A stretch of 64,000 bases of DNA from Acidobacteriota bacterium (GTDB lineage: Bacteria; Acidobacteriota; UBA6911), in NCBI GenBank assembly GCA_031271905.1, contig JAISUT010000012.1, positions 62,001 to 126,000 on the forward strand, written 5' to 3'. Of the stretch, positions 49,876-58,156 are shown one piece after another. Below the pieces are notes generated by a model. The model did no database searches. It had not been told where the DNA came from and worked only from the letters and a program-made list of their open reading frames with translations. Position 1 is the first letter of the stretch, and each line of letters starts with the position of its first letter. Position numbers and translations under genes: made by a program.

Positions 49876-50256
49876 TCAGGCGCGACCCGCCCCCAGGAAG
49901 CCGTTTATCCGGTCGCCCAGCTCGCGCAGGGAGAGCGTCGCCTTGACCCAGTAGCCGGCGGCGCCCAGCTCGCGCGCCCTCTTCATCCCCTCTTCGCCCG
50001 ACGAGTTGGAGAGGATGACCACGGGGATCGCCTTCGTCCGGTCGTCCTGCTTGAGCGCCACCAGCGTGTCCAAGCCCGAGAGCTTCGGCATCCGCATGTC
50101 CAGCAGGATCAGGTCGGGGGCGCCAGACGCCGCCTGGCGCAACCCCTCCTCGCCGTCCGATGCCGTCAGCACCGAGAACCCCTGCTTGGCTAGGCTCACC
50201 TCGCAAGCCTTGCGCAGTATCTTGTCATCTTCGACTATGAGGATTCGGGCGGTCAT
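49876..50256 (-). CDS. Single-domain response regulator (CheY-like receiver)
   Basis: A 126-aa receiver domain with no output domain. Acidic pair D10/D11, phospho-acceptor D53 (ILLDMRMPK), S83 in the Thr/Ser position and K105 (GYWVKA) are all present. It is probably phosphorylated by the histidine kinase 135 bases upstream on the same strand and acts by protein contact. The gap between them is almost filled by repeat copy 6. Confidence 0.9.
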   Translation of the reverse strand: MTARILIVEDDKILRKACEVSLAKQGFSVLTASDGEEGLRQAASGAPDLILLDMRMPKLSGLDTLVALKQDDRTKAIPVVILSNSSGEEGMKRARELGAAGYWVKATLSLRELGDRINGFLGAGRA

Positions 50257-50278
50257 CGTTAGGTCTCCTAAATGTACT

Positions 50279-50404
50279 GGGGGAACCTCTAAGGACCCCG
50301 GATAACAGCGCCGGCGCCTTGATCGGAAATGCTCGGTCGCCTTGGCGAACTCCGCTTTTCGACCTGCGGCGACGCCTTGTCTGCGAGCTTTTTAGAGGTT
50401 CCCC
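50279..50404. repeat. Dispersed repeat family 1, copy 6 (long form)
   Basis: 126 bp with GGGGGAACCTCTAAGG at the left and CTTTTTAGAGGTTCCCC at the right, the most complete copy. The right terminal repeat overlaps the 3' end of the kinase gene and encodes its last residues (GNL) and stop codon. Confidence 0.88.
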
Positions 50405-52425
50405 TGTGTCTTTCCTGTCGTCGTTTCCGCGGCTTGCGCCTCAAGGGCGGGCGCCGCGTCCGCCGACGCAGGGATGGTGAACGCGAAGGTCGAGCCTGCG
50501 CCCTCGGTCGATTCGCACCACGCCTTGCCGCCGAACTGCTCGACGATCAGCCGCACCAGGTACAGCCCCAGCCCCGTCCCCTCGGTCTCCACCGCCTGCA
50601 CGTTGTCGGCGCGGTAGAACTTTTGGAACAACTTCCCCAGGTCGCGCCTGGGGATGCCGATCCCCGTGTCGCGAACCTCCCAGCGCACCGCGACCGGCGC
50701 AGCTCCCGCCTCCGCCGCGACCGTCGTGACGCCGACGTCGATCACCCCGCCCGCCGGGGTGTACTTCACCGCGTTGGAGAGCAGGTTCGCGACCGCTTGC
50801 CGCAACAGTTGCGGGTCGACGTCCAGCGACGGCACCCCCGGCGCCACCGACAGGTGCAGCGTGTGCCCCATCTCTGTCAGTTGCGGGTTCAGCTCGGCGA
50901 CGGCCTCCCGCGTCAGCACGCCCAGATCCACGGGTTGCCGCGCGACCTTCAGCCTGCCGCCTTCCAGCCGCGAGACGTCCAACAGGTCGTTGACCAGGTT
51001 TATGAGCCTGTCCGTAGACAGGCGCGCGTCCTGCACGAACGACTGCATCTCCTCCGGGGTGTCCTTGGCGTCCATCGCCAGCTCCAGCATCCATTTCACG
51101 CCCGACAGGGGCGTGCGCAACTGGTGCGTCACGAAGGAGGCGAAGTCGGCGCGCAACTGCTCGTCGCGCTTGCGCGCGGTGATGTCGCTGGTGGAGCCGA
51201 CCAGCCGGACGGGCTTGCCTTCGTGGTCGCGTATGGCGATCGCGCGGTCGGAGACGCTCATGACGGTTGCGCCCGCCCCCTCGTCCACGCAAATGCGGTA
51301 CTCCTCGGAATAGGGGGCGCCCTCCCGCAGGTGCTTCTGCAACGCCGCCCAGACGCGCTCCCTGTCCTCGGGGTGGATGGAGGCGTGGAACTCCTCCAGC
51401 GTGCCCGCCAGTTGCCGCACCTCCGCCCACCGCGACTCGTGCCGCGCGCGGAAGAAGCGGGCGGTGTCCGCCACCAGGTCGCGCTCGTAGACCAGGTCGC
51501 TGACGCTCTCCGCCGCGATGCGGAAGCGCTCCTCGGAGCGGCGCAGCTCCTCGAGCAGGCGCGCGTTGTTCACCGCGCTGGCGGCGGTGCCGGCGAACAG
51601 CGACAGCAGCTTCGCGTCGGCTTCGGTGAACGTCCGCCCCCCGCCCGCCTCCGCCGCCTCCCCGGAGCGCACCTCGTGGACGCCGAGCACGCCGATCAAC
51701 TCCCCGCCCCTTATCATGGGGACGCAGACGGTGGCGCGGATGGGCAGCTCGCGCAGTCTTCGCGAGCGGTTCGGCCAGTTCGCGTAGTCGTTGGCGATCA
51801 CCGGGGCGAGGGTCTTCGCCACCTCCCCGCTCAGCCCCTCGTCCAGCGGCAGGTGCGCGCCGATGGGCATCCCCACGCCCTTCTCCACGGCGATCTGGAA
51901 GTCGTCGTGCTTGGCGTCATAGAGGAAGATGGCGGCGCCGTCCCCGTGGATCAGGCGCATCGCCCGTTCGAGGATGTTTTGCAGCAAGGGGGTCAGCTCG
52001 TGGCGGCCCGAGACGTCCTGCGTCGTGTCGTACAGCGTGGCGATCTCCAACGTCCTTTTCGTCGCGTCCTGGAAGATCTTCTCGTTGTGCAAGGCGTCCA
52101 GGCGGGCTTGCCGCGCGATCCTGAACCCGTAGCAGGCCGCGCCGGCCAGAAGCAGCAGCCCCAGCCAGTTCAAAGCGATGCCGAGGTGCCCGAGGCGCGC
52201 CATCCCCTGCGCCGCCTCGCCGGCTGCCGCCCCCGCCGCGCCCGGGCGGACGTCCGGCAGGCGGAGGATGGACCGGGCGTTCAGCCCGACGCAGATCGCG
52301 AGCACGAGCGCCGCGCCGAGCGCCATGCCGGAGAAGCGGTTGCACAGTCGCAACATGGGCGTTTGCAGGCGCTCCCGCGCGCCGGGGAACTCCCGGGGCG
52401 TCGCCTCGTCCGTACCTTGTCCCAT
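50392..52425 (-). CDS. Membrane histidine kinase with GAF and PAS domains
   Basis: A 677-aa sensor kinase. Two membrane helices (~33-50 and ~83-100) bracket a short periplasmic loop. A GAF domain follows (~140-290; LTPLLQNILERAMRLI, LPLDEGLSGEVAKTLAPVIAND), then a PAS domain with PAC tail (~300-420; VRLVGSTSDITARKRDE). The HisKA box has the phospho-acceptor His at about 433 (FVTHQLRTPLSG). The HATPase domain shows N (LLSNAVKYTP), G1 (DTGIGIP) and G2 (GTGLGLYLV) boxes. It pairs with the receiver-only protein downstream. The end of the reading frame is made by repeat copy 6. Confidence 0.92.
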   Translation of the reverse strand: MGQGTDEATPREFPGARERLQTPMLRLCNRFSGMALGAALVLAICVGLNARSILRLPDVRPGAAGAAAGEAAQGMARLGHLGIALNWLGLLLLAGAACYGFRIARQARLDALHNEKIFQDATKRTLEIATLYDTTQDVSGRHELTPLLQNILERAMRLIHGDGAAIFLYDAKHDDFQIAVEKGVGMPIGAHLPLDEGLSGEVAKTLAPVIANDYANWPNRSRRLRELPIRATVCVPMIRGGELIGVLGVHEVRSGEAAEAGGGRTFTEADAKLLSLFAGTAASAVNNARLLEELRRSEERFRIAAESVSDLVYERDLVADTARFFRARHESRWAEVRQLAGTLEEFHASIHPEDRERVWAALQKHLREGAPYSEEYRICVDEGAGATVMSVSDRAIAIRDHEGKPVRLVGSTSDITARKRDEQLRADFASFVTHQLRTPLSGVKWMLELAMDAKDTPEEMQSFVQDARLSTDRLINLVNDLLDVSRLEGGRLKVARQPVDLGVLTREAVAELNPQLTEMGHTLHLSVAPGVPSLDVDPQLLRQAVANLLSNAVKYTPAGGVIDVGVTTVAAEAGAAPVAVRWEVRDTGIGIPRRDLGKLFQKFYRADNVQAVETEGTGLGLYLVRLIVEQFGGKAWCESTEGAGSTFAFTIPASADAAPALEAQAAETTTGKTQGNL

Positions 52426-52461
52426 AACCTCCTCCCGTCCTTGGCGGCGGCCGCCTGCGCG

Positions 52462-53571
52462 TCACACGTTGAAGCGGAACAGGATCACGTCGCCGTCCCG
52501 GACTTTGTATTCCTTCCCCTCCAGCCGCAACACGCCCTTGCCCTTCGCCGCCGGGAAGGAGCCGAGCGCCACCATGTCGTCGAACGACACGACCTCCGCC
52601 TTGATGAAGCCCTTCTCGATGTCCGAGTGTATCACCCCCGCAGCCTGCGGCGCCGTCGCGCCGAGGGGGATCGTCCAGGCGCGCGCCTCCGGCTCGCCCG
52701 CCGTGTAGAAGGAGAACACGCCCAGGAGGTCGTAGGACTTGTTGATGACCCGCGCCAGGGCGTTGCCCGGCAGGCCGAAGTCCGCCATGAACGCCGACGC
52801 CTCCTCCGCGTCCAGCGCGGCGATCTCCGACTCGATCTTGCCGCAGACCGCCGTGATGCCGACGTTCGGCGCCGCCGCCTGCCTTTGCAGGCCGAACGCC
52901 TCCACCACCCCCTCGATCTTCGCCGCGTCCCCGTCGCCGACGTTCACCACCACCAGCATCGGTTTGGCGGAGAGGAAGGTGAAGCCGCGCACCCGCTTCT
53001 TCTCCTCGGGGGTCAGCTCGATCTCCCGCAAGGGGCGCTCTTGCTCCAACGCCGCCTTGAAGCGCACGAGCAGGTCATGCTCCTGCTCCAGCTCCGGCGA
53101 CTTCATCTTCTTCAGGTCTTTCGCCAACCGCTCCAGCCGCTTCTCGATGATCGCCAGGTCGGAGAAGATCAGCTCCAGCTCGAAGAGCCCGATGTCGCGC
53201 GCCGGATCCACCGAGCCCTCGACGTGCGGCAGGTTCGGGTCGTCGAACGCCCGCACGACGTGCAGCAACGCATCGACGTTCTTCAGGTTGTTGAGGTACG
53301 ACGACATGTCCTTCGACTGCCCTTCCAGCGCCGCCTTCCCCTCGCCTGTGGCCAAGCCCGGCAGATCGACGTACTCGACCGTGGCGTAAGTCGTCTTTTC
53401 CGGGTGCACCACCTCCGCCAGCTTGTCCAGGCGCGGGTCGGGCACGTAGGCGACGCCGATGTGCGCTTCCCGGGCGTTCCCCCACGAGGAGGCGTCCACC
53501 CGCCCCTCGGTCAGCAGGCTGAAGATGGTGGTTTTGCCCACTTGCGGCAATCCTACAATTCCTACTTTCAT
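52462..53571 (-). CDS. ychF: YchF/OLA1-family ribosome-binding ATPase
   Basis: A 369-aa Obg-related P-loop protein. The P-loop is GLPQVGKTT (usual form GLPNVGKST), followed by DLPGLATGEG. The NxxE-type base-specificity region (LVVNVGDGD) lacks the GTPase NKxD motif, consistent with ATP preference in this family. A C-terminal TGS domain ends the protein (AEVVSFDDMVALGSFPAAKG...VRDGDVILFRFNV). The ATG at 53571 has AAGGA upstream and gives the standard MKVGIVGLP start; the frame extends 17 codons more. Divergent from mraZ. Confidence 0.9.
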   Translation of the reverse strand: MKVGIVGLPQVGKTTIFSLLTEGRVDASSWGNAREAHIGVAYVPDPRLDKLAEVVHPEKTTYATVEYVDLPGLATGEGKAALEGQSKDMSSYLNNLKNVDALLHVVRAFDDPNLPHVEGSVDPARDIGLFELELIFSDLAIIEKRLERLAKDLKKMKSPELEQEHDLLVRFKAALEQERPLREIELTPEEKKRVRGFTFLSAKPMLVVVNVGDGDAAKIEGVVEAFGLQRQAAAPNVGITAVCGKIESEIAALDAEEASAFMADFGLPGNALARVINKSYDLLGVFSFYTAGEPEARAWTIPLGATAPQAAGVIHSDIEKGFIKAEVVSFDDMVALGSFPAAKGKGVLRLEGKEYKVRDGDVILFRFNV

Positions 53572-53741
53572 GATAATTCCTTTTTTCTCTTTTCCTAAAA
53601 CACGTAAACGTAATGGTACCACAAGTTTTCCACAGGATAACCGTTAAGTAGAGAAAGATTTCCCAGCCGATCCCCGCCTCTTCGCCATGCCATCCCTTTA
53701 CGAAAAAAAGCTTTGTCTATCGAATTTTTATCAATGAGAGC

Positions 53742-53770
53742 TTGACATGGACTTTAAAGAAGCTTTAAAT
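53742..53770 (+). promoter_or_regulatory. Sigma70-type promoter of the dcw cluster
   Basis: Consensus TTGACA, 17-base spacer, TTAAAT. It is followed within ten bases by the MraZ box array. The region 53572-53873 otherwise holds only the ychF leader on the other strand. Confidence 0.8.
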
Positions 53771-53776
53771 TGCTTC

Positions 53777-53812
53777 GTGGTCAGAAGTGGTCGGTGGTGG
53801 TCGATGGTGGTC
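53777..53812 (+). promoter_or_regulatory. mraZ: Four MraZ boxes with 10-bp periodicity
   Basis: GTGGTC occurs four times at exact 10-bp steps (53777, 53787, 53797, 53807), just after the -10 box and before mraZ. Known MraZ operators are direct repeats of TGGGN-type pentamers spaced one helical turn apart. Here the unit is TGGTC, so the recognised base pattern may have shifted, but spacing and place agree with autoregulation of the cluster. Confidence 0.8.
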
Positions 53813-53873
53813 GCCGAGGCCGATTTTTGAGAATATTTGCCGACATCGATGATTGGCGCAATGCGAGCCCGAC

Positions 53874-54317
53874 ATGTTTGACGATGGTAGCTACACAGCG
53901 AAGATCGACGAAAAATCGCGCCTTCGTGTGCCTGCCGAATTCCGCCACAACCTGCCCGAAGACTCGGGCAACGTGTTTTACGTCACCAGCATCGACGGCA
54001 AGTGCGCCCGGGTGTACCCCTGGTCCGTGTGGACGGGCGTATCGCAAAGGCTCCATGAAGGCGCCATGACGCCGCGCAAGCTCGAGTTCCTCCGCCGCAC
54101 GGGCCTTTATGGGCAGAAGTCGGAGATGGATCCGCAGGGGCGCATCCTGATCAAGAAGAACTTGCGGGACAAGGCGGGGATTTCGGGCGAGGTCTTGGTG
54201 GTGGGCATGGGTCGCTTCCTCGAGGTCTGGAACTCGGAGACGATCCAGTCTGATGTGGACAACGGCTCGCTGTCTCTCGAGGACATGGAAGAGTTGGGCA
54301 AGGAAGGGATTTTCTAA
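53874..54317 (+). CDS. mraZ: MraZ transcriptional regulator of the dcw cluster
   Basis: A 147-aa protein with two SpoVT/AbrB-like halves: YTAKIDEKSRLRVPAEFR and SEMDPQGRILIKKNLRDKAGI, each with the D-x-[KG]-x-R core. It forms a ring and binds the repeats in front of its own gene. The ATG at 53874 gives the family length; a TTG seven codons earlier is possible. Confidence 0.94.
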   Translation: MFDDGSYTAKIDEKSRLRVPAEFRHNLPEDSGNVFYVTSIDGKCARVYPWSVWTGVSQRLHEGAMTPRKLEFLRRTGLYGQKSEMDPQGRILIKKNLRDKAGISGEVLVVGMGRFLEVWNSETIQSDVDNGSLSLEDMEELGKEGIF

Positions 54318-54395
54318 CCGGCGGCCTCCGGCCATCGGCTCTGATGGGAACGGGAAACGGCGACTGGTCGCCGGCAATCGAATCGGGTGGGTGCG

Positions 54396-55385
54396 ATGGG
54401 TGCGACGGCTCTGGAGAAGACGGTCCACGGCGGCGAACCGGGGGAAGCCCTGCACGTCCCGGTGCTGTTGCGCGAGGTGATCTCGCTGGTCGCCCCCCGG
54501 CCTGGCGGCGTGTACGTGGACGGGACGGTGGGGCTGGGCGGACACTCTGCGGCGATCCTCGAACGCATCCAGCCCGGGGGGCTCCTGCTCGGCATCGACC
54601 GCGACGGCGAGGCGCTGGAGAAGGCCTCCGGGCGGTTGAAGGCGTTCGGCGGGAGTTTCCGTCCGGTGCACGACAATTACAAGAACCTGCCGCTCGCGCT
54701 CAACCGCCTGGGGATCGCCGCCGTGGACGGCATCCTGCTGGATATGGGGGTCTCCTCGTGGCAGTTGACCTCGGAGGAGCGCGGTTTCAGCTTCCAGTCC
54801 GACGCGCGCCTGGACATGCGCATGGATCGGACGCAGGCGCGCACGGCGGCGGATGTCGTCAACGAGACGCCGGAGGGGGAGCTTGCCGACATCATCTACA
54901 GGTTCGGCGAGGAGAGGCTCTCGCGGCGCATCGCGGCGGCGATAGCCGAGGCGCGGTGCGAGGCGCCCATCACGCGCTGCTCGCAACTGGCGGGCATCGT
55001 CAGCCGCGCCGTCCCCCGGCACGGGTTCGGGCGCGGACGGCAACGCATCCATCCCGCCACGCGGACGTTCCAGGCGTTGCGCATCGCCGTGAACGGGGAG
55101 TTGGACGGGTTGGAGGACTTCCTCGCGGAGGCTTGCGGCGCCCTGAAGCCGGGCGGGAGGCTCGTGGTCATCGCGTTCCACTCGCTCGAAGACCGCATCG
55201 TCAAACGGGCGTTCCGCCGCTTGGCGGGGCAGTGCGTGTGCGACGCGCCGCCGGAGCTTTGCCAGTGCCCCCGCGAGGCGTCCGCCAAGGTGCTGACCTC
55301 CCGCCCCAGGACGCCGGGGCGGGACGAGCTGGACTCCAACCCGCGGGCGCGGAGCGCGCGGTTGCGGGCGGTGGAGAAATCGTAG
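54396..55385 (+). CDS. rsmH: 16S rRNA (cytosine1402-N4)-methyltransferase
   Basis: A 329-aa methyltransferase (formerly MraW). AdoMet motif YVDGTVGLGGHS, then GIDRDGEAL, LLDMGVSSWQL and the RSMH signature FAFHSLEDRIVKR-like IAFHSLEDRIVKRAF are conserved. It modifies C1402 in the ribosomal P site. A GTG three codons earlier (54387) is an alternative start. Second gene of the dcw cluster, 78 bases after mraZ. Confidence 0.95.
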   Translation: MGATALEKTVHGGEPGEALHVPVLLREVISLVAPRPGGVYVDGTVGLGGHSAAILERIQPGGLLLGIDRDGEALEKASGRLKAFGGSFRPVHDNYKNLPLALNRLGIAAVDGILLDMGVSSWQLTSEERGFSFQSDARLDMRMDRTQARTAADVVNETPEGELADIIYRFGEERLSRRIAAAIAEARCEAPITRCSQLAGIVSRAVPRHGFGRGRQRIHPATRTFQALRIAVNGELDGLEDFLAEACGALKPGGRLVVIAFHSLEDRIVKRAFRRLAGQCVCDAPPELCQCPREASAKVLTSRPRTPGRDELDSNPRARSARLRAVEKS

Positions 55386-55425
55386 GGGCGTGGGACGGCG
55401 TCCCCGCATTGGGGAGGATGGTGAG

Positions 55426-55812
55426 ATGAAAGACTGGGTCGGCGGGGTGGAGAGGCGCAATTACGGCATCCGCGGCGGGAATGGCGCCACGCGCGACCTG
55501 GTGCGGGGGATATTGCTGATCCTCCCCGTCGCCGGGGTGCTCCTGCTCCATCTCTGGGTGCGCAACCAGGCGACGCTCATAGGATATGAGATCCGGGAGC
55601 TGGCGGAGCGAAGGGACGAGTTGCAGCGGGAGCAGGTGAAGCTGAAGTTGGAGGCGGAGCGGTTGCAAAGCCCGGGCGTCATCGAGGACCTCGCGCGCAA
55701 CCAGCTCGGCATGGTGCCGCTCCGGACCGGGCAGTTGCTGCGCGCCCCCGCCGCCGCCGCGCGGGCGGGCGACGCCGACATGGCGATGGCGGCGGGGCAG
55801 GGCGGGCGTTAG
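55426..55812 (+). CDS. ftsL: FtsL-like cell division protein
   Basis: A 128-aa bitopic membrane protein: short cytosolic N terminus, one helix (GILLILPVAGVLLLHLWV, ~30-47) and a periplasmic coiled coil (YEIRELAERRDELQREQVKLKLEAERL), ending with a NQLGMVPL motif typical of FtsL/FtsB-type proteins. FtsL sequences are poorly conserved, and identity rests on topology and position between rsmH and ftsI. GGGGAGGATGGTGAG precedes the ATG. Confidence 0.85.
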   Translation: MKDWVGGVERRNYGIRGGNGATRDLVRGILLILPVAGVLLLHLWVRNQATLIGYEIRELAERRDELQREQVKLKLEAERLQSPGVIEDLARNQLGMVPLRTGQLLRAPAAAARAGDADMAMAAGQGGR

Positions 55813-55876
55813 CCCTCCGGGGGAGTTTTCGTTTCTTGTTTTGTTCGCGGTTTCTTGGGATGGGCGGGGTCGAACG

Positions 55877-58156
55877 ATGGAGCGCATGAACATCAACGGC
55901 ACGAGGGTCGCGATCCTGATCGTCCTGATATCGCTCTGGAGCGTGGCGATCGCCTGGAAGCTGGTCCGGGTGCAGGTCGTCGAGCACGACAACTACGTCA
56001 AGATGGCGAACGAGCGCCAGCAGGGGCGGCGCGTGATCAAGGCGTTCCGCGGCACCATCTGGGACAGCGGCATGAACGTGCTCGCCAGCGACGAGTCCGT
56101 GAAGAACGTCGTCTTGGAGCCCCGGAACGTCACGGACGTCCCCGGGACTGCGAAAAGGCTGGCGTCGATCCTGGGGGGCGACGCCGGGGCGTTGGCGTTG
56201 AAGATCGCGGAATACCGCGCAGACCCCCGCCGCCACGGGTACATGGTGGTCGCCCGCCGCATCGACGACGCGCAGTCGGCCGCCATCGGCGCCTGGATGA
56301 AGGAGCTGAAGGAGAAAGGGCGCAAGGCGAGGGACAAGTCGGGGGCGATGGTCTACTTCGAGGAGGAGGTCGTCCGCTCCTATCCCAACGACGAGCTGGC
56401 GTGCCATGCGCTCGGGTTCGTGAACAGGCAGCCGGAGCCCAGGGTGGACGACAACGGCGACGTCTTGAAGGACGAGTCGGGCAAAATCCTGACGACCGAC
56501 GTCTTGAAAGGCGGTGCAGGCGTCGAGCTGCAATACGACCGGGAGCTCCGGGGGCGGGACGGCGTCTCCTACTTCGACCAGGACGCGAAACAGCGGGGAT
56601 ACAAGGTGAACGTCGCGCGTCCGGCGGTGCAGGGAAACAGCCTGGTGCTGACCATCGACAAGCACATCCAGTACGTCGCGGACCGGGAGCTCGCCGCAGG
56701 CGCCGAGTCCGCCGGGGCGCGCGCGGGGACCGCCATCGTCATGGATGTGGAGACCGGGCGCATCCTCGCCCTCTCCAACTACCCGAGGTTCGACGGCAAC
56801 CGGCTCGACCAGGCCAACGCGGGGAAGTTGCGCAACTCCGCCGTGACCAGCCCCTACGAGCCCGGCTCCACGTTCAAGGTGTCGGTCGTCGCCGCGGCGG
56901 TCGAAGCGGGGGTGGCGCGCCCTGGCGACATGATCGATTGCGAGAACGGCGTCTACACCTATGCCAAACGCACGTTTCACGACGACCACCGGTACGGTCT
57001 GTTGAGCGTCCGCGAGGTCTTGGAGAAGTCCTCCAACATCGGCGCCGCCAAGCTCGGGTTCCGCTTGGGGCCGCAACGCCTCTACGATGCGCTCCACAAG
57101 TTCGGCTTCGGTGCCAAGACCGGCGTCGACCTGCCGGGGGAGGCGTCCGGAAAGATGCTCGACTGGCGCAAGAAGGAGCCGTCCCTGATCGGCACCGTCG
57201 CTTTCGGCCAGGCCGTCAGCGTGACCTCGATGCAGACCGTGACCGCCGTCAACGCCATCGCCAACGGCGGGGTCTTGATGCGCCCCTACGTCGTGGAGCG
57301 GGTCATCTCCGCCGACGGCGGCCTGAAGCGGCACTACGCCCCGCGCCCGGTCCCCGTCGTGAGCCGGGCGACCGCCGACGCCGTCGCCGACATGATGGAG
57401 GGGGTGGTCTTGCGGGGCACCGCCAAGAACGTCGCCATCGGCGGCTACCGTGTCGCGGGTAAGACAGGCACGGCGCAAAAGTTCGAGCGGGGGCGCCTCG
57501 CCAGGGGGAAGTACGTGGCGTCCTTCGTCGGTTTCGCCCCGAGGCCGCAGCCCAAGGTCACCGTGCTGGTGCAACTGGACGAGCCGCGCACCAGCATCTA
57601 CGGGGGCACGGTGAGCGCCCCCATATTCCAGAAGATCGTCCAGGCCGCCTTGATGCGGCTGAACGTGCCTCCGGACGCCTCGGCGCCCCAGTTGCCGCGA
57701 CAGCCCGTGGCGGAGAACGACGTCAAGGATTCCATCCCCGCCGCCGTGCCGGATGCGGCATGGGCGGCGTTCGCCGAAGGCGACCTCGACCGGCCGGACG
57801 ACCGGCTTGACGGCCCGGCGCTGGCGGACGGCGTGCCGGGGATCGTCATGGTCGGCGTCGATGCCGGCGTCGTCGTCCCCGATTTCCGCGGGATGTCCAA
57901 GCGCAAGGTCTCCGAGGTCTGCATGGACATGGGCGTCGAGGTCAAGTTCTCGGGCACCGGCCTGGCGATGGCGCAGAACCCCGCTCCGGGCGCCCGCGTC
58001 GTGAGGGGGGCGGTCTGGTCGGTCACTTTCGCGAAAGCCGGAGGCGGCCACGCTCCCGCCGCCGCGAAGAGGGATGTGGCGCGCGCCACCGCGGTTGGCG
58101 ACCGGATCCACGCCGAGGTGCGTGAACGCCGGGGAAGGGGGGGGGAGTTGCCATGA
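55877..58156 (+). CDS. ftsI: Division-specific class B penicillin-binding protein with PASTA domain
   Basis: A 759-aa septal transpeptidase. One N-terminal helix (VAILIVLISLWSVAIAWKLV), a pedestal/dimerisation domain, and the transpeptidase domain with Ser331 in SxxK (GSTFK), SxN (EKSSNIG) and KTGT (AGKTGTAQK). A C-terminal PASTA domain (VVPDFRGMSKRKVSEVCMDMGVEV...MAQNPAPGARV) follows a linker. The PASTA tail resembles SpoVD or firmicute/actinobacterial PBPs more than E. coli FtsI. A run of nine G lies just before the end. ATG at 55886 is an alternative start. The stop overlaps murE by 4 bp. Confidence 0.94.
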   Translation: MERMNINGTRVAILIVLISLWSVAIAWKLVRVQVVEHDNYVKMANERQQGRRVIKAFRGTIWDSGMNVLASDESVKNVVLEPRNVTDVPGTAKRLASILGGDAGALALKIAEYRADPRRHGYMVVARRIDDAQSAAIGAWMKELKEKGRKARDKSGAMVYFEEEVVRSYPNDELACHALGFVNRQPEPRVDDNGDVLKDESGKILTTDVLKGGAGVELQYDRELRGRDGVSYFDQDAKQRGYKVNVARPAVQGNSLVLTIDKHIQYVADRELAAGAESAGARAGTAIVMDVETGRILALSNYPRFDGNRLDQANAGKLRNSAVTSPYEPGSTFKVSVVAAAVEAGVARPGDMIDCENGVYTYAKRTFHDDHRYGLLSVREVLEKSSNIGAAKLGFRLGPQRLYDALHKFGFGAKTGVDLPGEASGKMLDWRKKEPSLIGTVAFGQAVSVTSMQTVTAVNAIANGGVLMRPYVVERVISADGGLKRHYAPRPVPVVSRATADAVADMMEGVVLRGTAKNVAIGGYRVAGKTGTAQKFERGRLARGKYVASFVGFAPRPQPKVTVLVQLDEPRTSIYGGTVSAPIFQKIVQAALMRLNVPPDASAPQLPRQPVAENDVKDSIPAAVPDAAWAAFAEGDLDRPDDRLDGPALADGVPGIVMVGVDAGVVVPDFRGMSKRKVSEVCMDMGVEVKFSGTGLAMAQNPAPGARVVRGAVWSVTFAKAGGGHAPAAAKRDVARATAVGDRIHAEVRERRGRGGELP

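Noticed and set aside
58126..58152. Nine-G run near the ftsI end as a phase-variation switch
   Set aside because: It lies in the last codons of ftsI and serves as the murE ribosome site; essential genes make switching unlikely, and such runs are common at this GC content.
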